64,000 bases of DNA, taken from assembly GCA_936432065.2 (NCBI GenBank), contig OW386288.2:16790706-16854705 (forward strand), given 5' to 3'. Below, piece by piece: positions 58,292-64,000 of this stretch. A model generated the notes under the pieces. It searched no databases. It had not been told where the DNA came from and saw nothing but the letters and a program-made list of their open reading frames with translations. The position numbers and the translations under genes were made by a program. How positions within the stretch are numbered: position 1 is the first letter of the stretch; each line of letters begins with the position of its first letter. Origin of the DNA: Rutpela maculata (lineage: Eukaryota > Arthropoda > Insecta > Coleoptera > Cerambycidae).

Positions 58292-58962
58292 AGATCTCCT
58301 CTATGCATAAAAATTGATCTGTCATCAAAAAAATGTTTTTTACTATGTCAGATTTAATTTGTAAGCGCTGTGCCAACATTTTTTTTTAAATTAGCTTCTA
58401 GGACGGCCGCGTCAAAACACCATCTTCATTTTTTACTACTGAATTTTTTTTTCTTTTTATCTGTTTATTTAACGTCGGCCTATTTCCGCTACCAGGGCCT
58501 ATCACCGACGCCAGGAGACGAGCTCCCAACCTGGAAATTTTGCCGAACCTCTTCCCTTAAGAAGAGTAGGGATCTTTTACTTGCCTAACATTTAATAGAC
58601 AAGGGACCGCCTGCTTTACATCCCCTCCGAAGGATGGTATATCCACTACGTAATCCTCGTCTGAAATTACGTAGCTTTCGCTTATACACTGAGATACAAA
58701 CCGCTAGAAGGTGGGACGAGAACGCTGAGTCACCCATCCAAGTACTAACTGCGCTCGACGTTGCTTCAACAGAATATCGACTGACATTCACATTGAAGTC
58801 TACGCTCGCCCTTTACTACTGAAATTAAGTTTGAGATCTCTCTTATGCACAGAAATTGGTCTGTCAGCGAAAAAACCTTTTTTCAGCGCATACAAATTAA
58901 ATCTGACATAGTAAAAAACATGTTTTCGATGACAGATCAATTGTTATGCATAGAGGAGATCT
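58292..58962. repeat. Inverted repeat split by a SINE
   Basis: 58,292-58,370 is the reverse complement of 58,886-58,962 (AGATCTCCTCTATGCATA and TTTTTTACTATGTCAGATTT blocks). A further direct match to the left arm follows the SINE at ~58,832-58,875. Without the 380 bases of SINE plus duplication this would be a compact hairpin element. Confidence 0.7.
58444..58811 (-). mobile_element. 5S rRNA-derived SINE (368 bp)
   Basis: The flanking direct repeat TTTACTACTGAA (58,432-58,443 and 58,812-58,823) proves retroposition. On the minus strand, 58,729-58,767 reads GAAGCAACGTCGAGCGCAGT and then TAGTACTTGGATGGGTGAC. These are the internal-promoter region of insect 5S rRNA with a few changes. The element ends in an A-rich tail (AAAAAGAAAAAAAAA). 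No ORF. The 5S-type head, unrelated body and A-rich tail match the SINE3 class, copied by a partner LINE. Confidence 0.85.
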
Positions 58963-59048
58963 TAGCTGAGTTCTACTTACGCACTCTTTTAACGCTTTTA
59001 ACCGGAGGTAAGAGACGAAGTGAACACTCTTCATCTTCAAAACGTTAG

Positions 59049-59370
59049 GCTGATTTATAACGATTTGCGCAATTATGTCTGCTTTGTCTGCGTGTCTGGT
59101 CTAGCCTCACAACATTTTTAGAAAGTTTACTTGTTTCATAAATTTAAATTTATACGTTTCTGGTATCTATCATTACAGTCCAGTGGAATGTTTCTTAAAT
59201 TCAGTCAACCAGATGTAACGATACAGGTTTCAGTAAAACATTGCAAACACGTATTATAGAGCTATTACAGAATGTGTTAAGAGGGTACCCTCATAATCAC
59301 AAGGTGTATTAAAATGTTTTCTTTATAATTAATTTTCAGTGCTTCTGTAGTAGCACTCACATGTTACTTT
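59049..59370. other. No gene seen
   Basis: Nothing recognised in this short spacer. Confidence 0.4.
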
Positions 59371-59371
59371 T

Positions 59372-60066
59372 ACTTCCACATCCACGTAATGGAGTGGAAG
59401 TATAGTGATGGTAAAAGAAAAATTATTCTAATAGGCTTAGAATGTCAACAAACGTTGAGATTTTAAATCTAATAAAAAAAATATGCCCTGCCGTCCATCT
59501 GCCCGTAACTTTTTTGTGCGTACGATTACTGCGGAACTGTTTATGATATTAACTTGTTTGGTACAAAGTACTATAACAAGATCTAGAAATAGATTATATT
59601 TTGATCTCATTCCGTGAAGGGTTGGGGGTAAATAGATAAAGAAAGCAAGTAATAGTCCATAAAATTGGAATTTCGTGTAGGTAGGAAAACCAAAGGTCTC
59701 ATTTTTTGGCATCATTCCCTCACTATCACCCCCATTAGGTAAAAAAGAAAGTTGTGATTTAGTGTGTGTACAAGAACAATAAAGGCCTCAATTTTTTTTG
59801 GTATCAGCCAAACCCACCAAAAAAAAAATGTAATTTAATGTGTGTACGAGAACCAAAGGTCTCTCAACATTTTCTTGTCCTCGGCTACCCCCTCATTCTC
59901 CCTGCAGCAACATAAAAGAAGGTAAAAAATAATAATACTCAACTTTTTTTACTTCCGAAATAATTTCGGCGTACTTTCGAAGAAATTTCAACTTCAGTTT
60001 TTCTTGTACTTCTAGATGGATATGAGATTTGGAAGTGAATAATGATTCCTTAGACAGCGGTTTTTT
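59372..60066 (+). mobile_element. Family Z copy 4
   Basis: Begins with CTTCCACATCCACGTAATGG and ends GATTCCTTAGACAGCGGTTT. It has the blocks ATAGGCTTAGAATGTCA, GGGGTAAATAGATAAA and a repeated GTGATTTAGTGTGTGTAC (twice, with variants). It is longer than copy 2 because the 3' half contains a second run of the same phrase. Confidence 0.72.
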
Positions 60067-62560
60067 GTTGTATATTCTGCCGCAATTTCTCGCCCTGTAC
60101 TCATCATACTCATACAAATGCAGTCAAATCAAATTAATAATAGAATTAACGCTCTTTTATTACATTTTCAAGCAGGAAACACTTTTCAACAAAACAACGA
60201 GCTCTAATAGTCTAGAATAAAATTATCTGTGAATGAATTTTATCATTCATACACTTCATTGTTCAACTGAGCGTAATTAGGAAGTGTTACTGGAATACCT
60301 GCTTATTACAGTTCTCATTTTAACAGCCGCTATTAATTTGATTTGCATTTATACGTTTCCTAGACATATATCAGTGCTTATGTATGATGGAGTTAAGAGT
60401 ATGCAAATATAATTAAAGCATTCTGACCGGCTTGTAATTTTCTGCCAATTATTATGCTTTGTGCGGTAATGATAATTATTCTTCCTTATTAATTATTAAA
60501 TAATCTTGGGTAATTAAAGGGTTCAATTTAATTATTATACGGGTTAATATTTATGAGATAGCTGGTATGCCGCATTCCTAAAGGCCTAACTAGAAATAAT
60601 TGCATTCTGACATTGCCAACTGTGATAACTACAGAACAACTCGGATTCTAGAAGATTTGACGTGCTTGATCTATTGTACAGGATATTTCTAAATTGCGAC
60701 AACTTCAGGAATTAAAAACAGTAGGGAAGGCTTATAGGATATTTCCAATACTTTCCCATGCTAGCTCATCAATATTCTTCGAGAATTTACAAATTCTAAA
60801 TCGATATAGATCTTGCTCTTAAAACTCCATATATCAGGTGGCACTAAGACTTTAATTCTCTTGTCTCTTAACTTAGAAAAATGATTTTTTTTTGTCAATG
60901 CACTAATAAATAATATATTCCTTTTTTATGTACATATATTATAAAGTAATTTTTTTATATACATATAAAGTAATGACTAATTTTTCTCCAACTTTCTTTC
61001 CCTTCTAGAGAGCCAAAGAACAAAACAAAAATGTTTAATAAAAAACAGTTTTTAACTTAATTAATAATTGTTTTGTTTGTTTTATTTGTCGAATGATAGG
61101 AGTAACACGAGTACCACATATTAGACAAACCTTTTAAACAGAAACAATAAAATCAATAACCGATTTGGGGCTATCCAAAACTCCACATTCGGGTGTTTAT
61201 CGGTGTGTACCGATACAGATAATAGAGAATCAGTTGATTATATGCGAGCTCATACCTATAACAAGTGAAAACAATATCATACGGTTTAATCCCGGCAAAA
61301 TCTCACAACGGTAATTGGGCTTTTGTTGGCATATTTCACGTCGAATTAAAACTCATTTAAATAATATAATCTAGCAAGCGGTGCGAAGTTTCACTTATTA
61401 AAACATAGCAGTGTCGTTGGTAAGCCCGGAACTCGGAAATTGCTATATATAAATTCACCTTAAGATGACGTTAATGAAATTTTCTTATTTCTATATTTAT
61501 TGCGCCCGTGTGTCTGTTAAACATGCCTCAACTCGGGGATTACACAGGTTGCCCCGTTTTTGCACAGCTATTTCATTATGAGGTGCGAAATGTGTCGCTG
61601 CAGCATTATTTGTTGCCCACAACTCGGGGTAAAAATCACCCCAATGTCTTCATTATTTTAATTAAAACTAAATATTTCCCGCCATTATACGACTCCAGTG
61701 TTGTCTGCGGCACATAAATTATCTTCCCGGCAATAAGAAATTCATTATAGGGATGTTTCAAAACAATAAATGATGCTAATCATTTTATCTTCACTGCTTT
61801 CTTATTACATACTATGGTTTTCTTTTAAACTAATTCATTCTTATCTGTAAGGCAGACAGAGGGTGTTTTTAAATTGCTGTCGAGAAATTCTACATGGGGA
61901 AATAAGAAAAAAATCGTATAAACATAAGTACGAAAGGAAGCTATGATTCTCGGAAGATCAGCAAGAAAAACAGAGATGGGTAAATAGTGGAGCGAAATAG
62001 ACCATAAAAGTCTCTCCATTTTCGAGGAAAAAAAAACAGCGTAGAACCAGACCAGACCTTATAGTTTTTATAAAGTGAACAATTTTACTTAAGAAATGGC
62101 TATTAACGAGATTTTTTTGTGGTACGGATATTTTTTATTTCGAAAAAACTTGAGAAATTGATTGATTATAAAAATCGTGTTTTTTAATATTTACACCGCC
62201 ATATCTTCAAATATAATTGGCTGTCGATCTGATTTTTTTAAATTCAAGGACACAAACAAGCGCTTCCCATGGTCTTTTTGTTTCTATCGGTTATTGTTTA
62301 TTATTTTTTTTAAATAACAATAAACTTATTACTTTGCTAAAATTGTACTCATATTTTGACTAAGCGATAAACTTTTTTATTTTTACAAATTTTCATATAC
62401 ATGCAGCGAAGCAATTGAAGCCAACATACAGGAGAAGTTTTTGAAAAAAAAATTTTCATCTAAGATATTTTTGTGACGCACTAGCTTATGGCATACACCC
62501 GGCAGGTGCTTGACTACCGGTACCGGCTCTACGTCCTCACGAGCGCTAAACAGGATATGT
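60067..62560. other. Sparse, unique-looking sequence
   Basis: No repeat partner in the window. 61,350-61,760 is the most complex part (mixed GC, several ACTCGGGG/AACTCGG phrases and TAATTAAAA cores) and may be conserved non-coding DNA. Its one plus-strand frame (69 codons from 61,508) has no family features. Confidence 0.4.
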
Positions 62561-62565
62561 TGTAG

Positions 62566-63480
62566 TTGATTGATTGATTGATTTACCAGCGTGCGGTAGG
62601 CATTGCTGCCACTCCCATGTATACAGCTGGGCCTGCTACGTCCACGCTGGGTTGGACTAAGGTCATGCTTGTTGCCAGCAGCGAGAGCCACATGGCGCGT
62701 GGTAAAGGAATGTGGGATGGGAGGTGTAGGTATTTGTGAGATGCGTTACCGCATTGTGTCGTGAGGGAGCGTTTAAGCTCCCTTTTTTGTGTGTTTGGTT
62801 CTGGACTTCTGCCTATTCTGACTCTTCTTGTGAAATATGTTGCCGTGTTGTGTCGTAATATGGAGTGTTTTTGCTCCTCTTTTTGCGTTTTTGCTTCTTC
62901 GAATCTTCTTTTTTCTGAGTCTTCTGATTCCTCGGTTTCCGATTGTGGTAGAGTATATATCCTTGCGATTTGTTCATTTGTTGATCCTGATCCTTTCAAT
63001 TGTCGTTCTCCACTGTAGCATGGTCTCCCTATTTTTAGTTTGTTGTTGTGCGGTACTAGCGCTTCCTTCAGTAAATGTATTGGGTCCCTTCCTTGGGTAT
63101 GTCCCCAATACTTCATTACGTATATTTCTATTATATTGATGTTTTGTGTCGCTGTTTTCGTCTTGTTGTTTTAGTTGGACGATGCCCTTTCTGCTCTTCT
63201 CAAAAACTTCTTCTGTTGGCTTTTGTTGTTGCCGCGTTTTTGACTCCATATATCATCGTTGTCCGTATGACGGCTATGTACAGTACATACATTTGGTAAG
63301 GTCCCATGATAGTTTATTTTTCTCAATGAACGGTATGTTACCCTTGTGCCGTTTTGATTCTCTCCTTTACTGTTTCTCTCCGCTCTAGCTGGTTCGTCCG
63401 GTCTGTTCCTAGGTACTTCAATTTGTTCGGTATTCTTAGGGAATATTCATCTATTTTGTGTTCCTCTCCGCTGGTTCAAC
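62566..63480 (-). pseudogene. 3' part of a non-LTR retrotransposon (RT C-terminus and 3' UTR)
   Basis: On the minus strand from ~63,425, broken frames give KYLGTDRTNQLERRETVKER, then YGVKNAATTKANRRSF, KYWGHTQGRDPIHLLKEAL and LKIGRPCY followed by WRTTIERIR. This is the RT C-terminal and GRP-x-W region of RTE-like elements. A frame change separates GRPCYS from WRTT. The 3' UTR follows, and the end is a TCAA tail at 62,566-62,583. The last ~450 bases match the insertion at 17,630-18,061. The 177-codon frame at 62,583-63,116 on this strand starts in the real RT frame but is mostly UTR after the shift. Confidence 0.8.
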
Positions 63481-63649
63481 TCTTCTTCTTCTTCTGTATC
63501 GATTAGGAGATTATCGACGTATGTGTGTGTTTTCTTAGAGATCACCATTTTTCTGAAAGAAACCTTCACTACGCATACCTCCGCTGAAGTGATGTGCGAA
63601 CTCAGCCCTGACGCAGTATATCAACAATACCCCATTGATTATTTCGAGT

Positions 63650-64000
63650 TTACGTTTTTTCTAAAATATCTTTACAGTTTAAAATGCAATTTTTTTCTAA
63701 AGCAAGCGGTGTAAGTGGATGAAAAATTGAGCTTCTAGACCGTATTAACAAAAAAAAGTATATGGGAATATATATTTTTATTAATGACTACTTACGATAA
63801 CAAAATGGCGACGTTTTTATTAAAAAAAATTGAAAAAGTACCCTGTTTCTATCATAATTTTTTTGTTTTTATGCTAAGGAAATAACCAAAAATCACTTGA
63901 AAGCATAGTTAATAGTACTTTTGATATGATATATATATTTTATATAAAAAATGTCGACGTGTTTGATGGTGCGGTAAAGATCAAAGATGTCGACATTTTT
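63650..64000 (-). mobile_element. Family Y partial copy, runs off the window
   Basis: Reverse-complement Y text (TTTAAAATGCAA, CTAAAGCAAG, AACAAAATGGCGAC) corresponds to the 17,100-17,300 part of the family. Confidence 0.65.

Noticed and set aside
58729..58767. Functional 5S rRNA gene
   Set aside because: Only the internal-promoter part is preserved, inside a retroposed element with an A-rich tail and target duplication.
62583..63116. 177-codon minus-strand protein as an intact gene
   Set aside because: Begins in genuine RT-derived sequence, then after a frame change reads through 3' UTR of the retrotransposon.

Overview
This window is AT-rich, gene-poor eukaryotic DNA that is almost wholly built from transposable elements and their wreckage. 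The families present (a Ty3/Gypsy LTR element, Tc1/mariner-like and hAT-like elements, a short Helitron, tRNA- and 5S-headed SINEs, decayed non-LTR retrotransposons and many fold-back/MITE elements) fit a large insect genome. A beetle is my guess from the general look of the families; the sequence does not prove the order. There are no bacterial-type genes, CRISPR arrays or convincing free-standing RNA genes.

Layout. 0-8 kb: a decayed reverse transcriptase (RT) fragment, then a young minus-strand Ty3/Gypsy element (3254-7387) with two 457-bp LTRs differing at one base, a TTAT target duplication, PBS and PPT. Its single 892-codon ORF has Gag, zinc knuckle and protease, but lacks RT, RNase H and the integrase core. 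8.6-11.7 kb: a ~2.7-kb palindrome (family X; a one-armed copy lies at 43.0-44.5 kb). 13.5-16.6 kb: a Tc1/mariner-like element with ~380-bp inverted repeats and a frameshifted DDE transposase, then a 500-bp MITE. 16.7-19.6 kb: family Y, split by family Z, which is itself split by a 432-bp retroposon; target duplications show the order. 21-23 kb: inverted repeats around a non-LTR RNase H remnant.

24.9-25.4 kb holds the best cellular-type gene candidate: a two-exon, 137-aa THAP zinc-finger ORF, convergent with a broken Tc1/mariner-like transposase. 28-34.5 kb: a fold-back carrying an RT fragment, then a 3.3-kb fold-back holding a 231-bp Helitron and three further inverted-repeat elements. 36.4-42.3 kb: an AACGTT-rich element with a hAT MITE (8-bp duplication) inside it, a 250-bp hairpin, a MITE with three 130-bp tandem units, and the full family Y element. 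43-52.6 kb: X copy 2, a tRNA-like SINE head beside a fold-back, a chain of retroposons joined at (TAA)n tails, a 1.24-kb palindrome, more fold-backs and another Z copy. 52.6-62.5 kb is sparser and contains a 101-bp tandem duplication, small MITEs, a 5S rRNA-derived SINE with a 12-bp duplication, and a Z copy. 62.5-64 kb: a longer copy of the 17.6-kb retroposon and the edge of a Y copy.

Working together: the autonomous machinery in this window is broken. The non-autonomous elements here must have been moved by enzymes encoded elsewhere. Coordinates of decayed repeats are read by eye and may be off by tens of bases.
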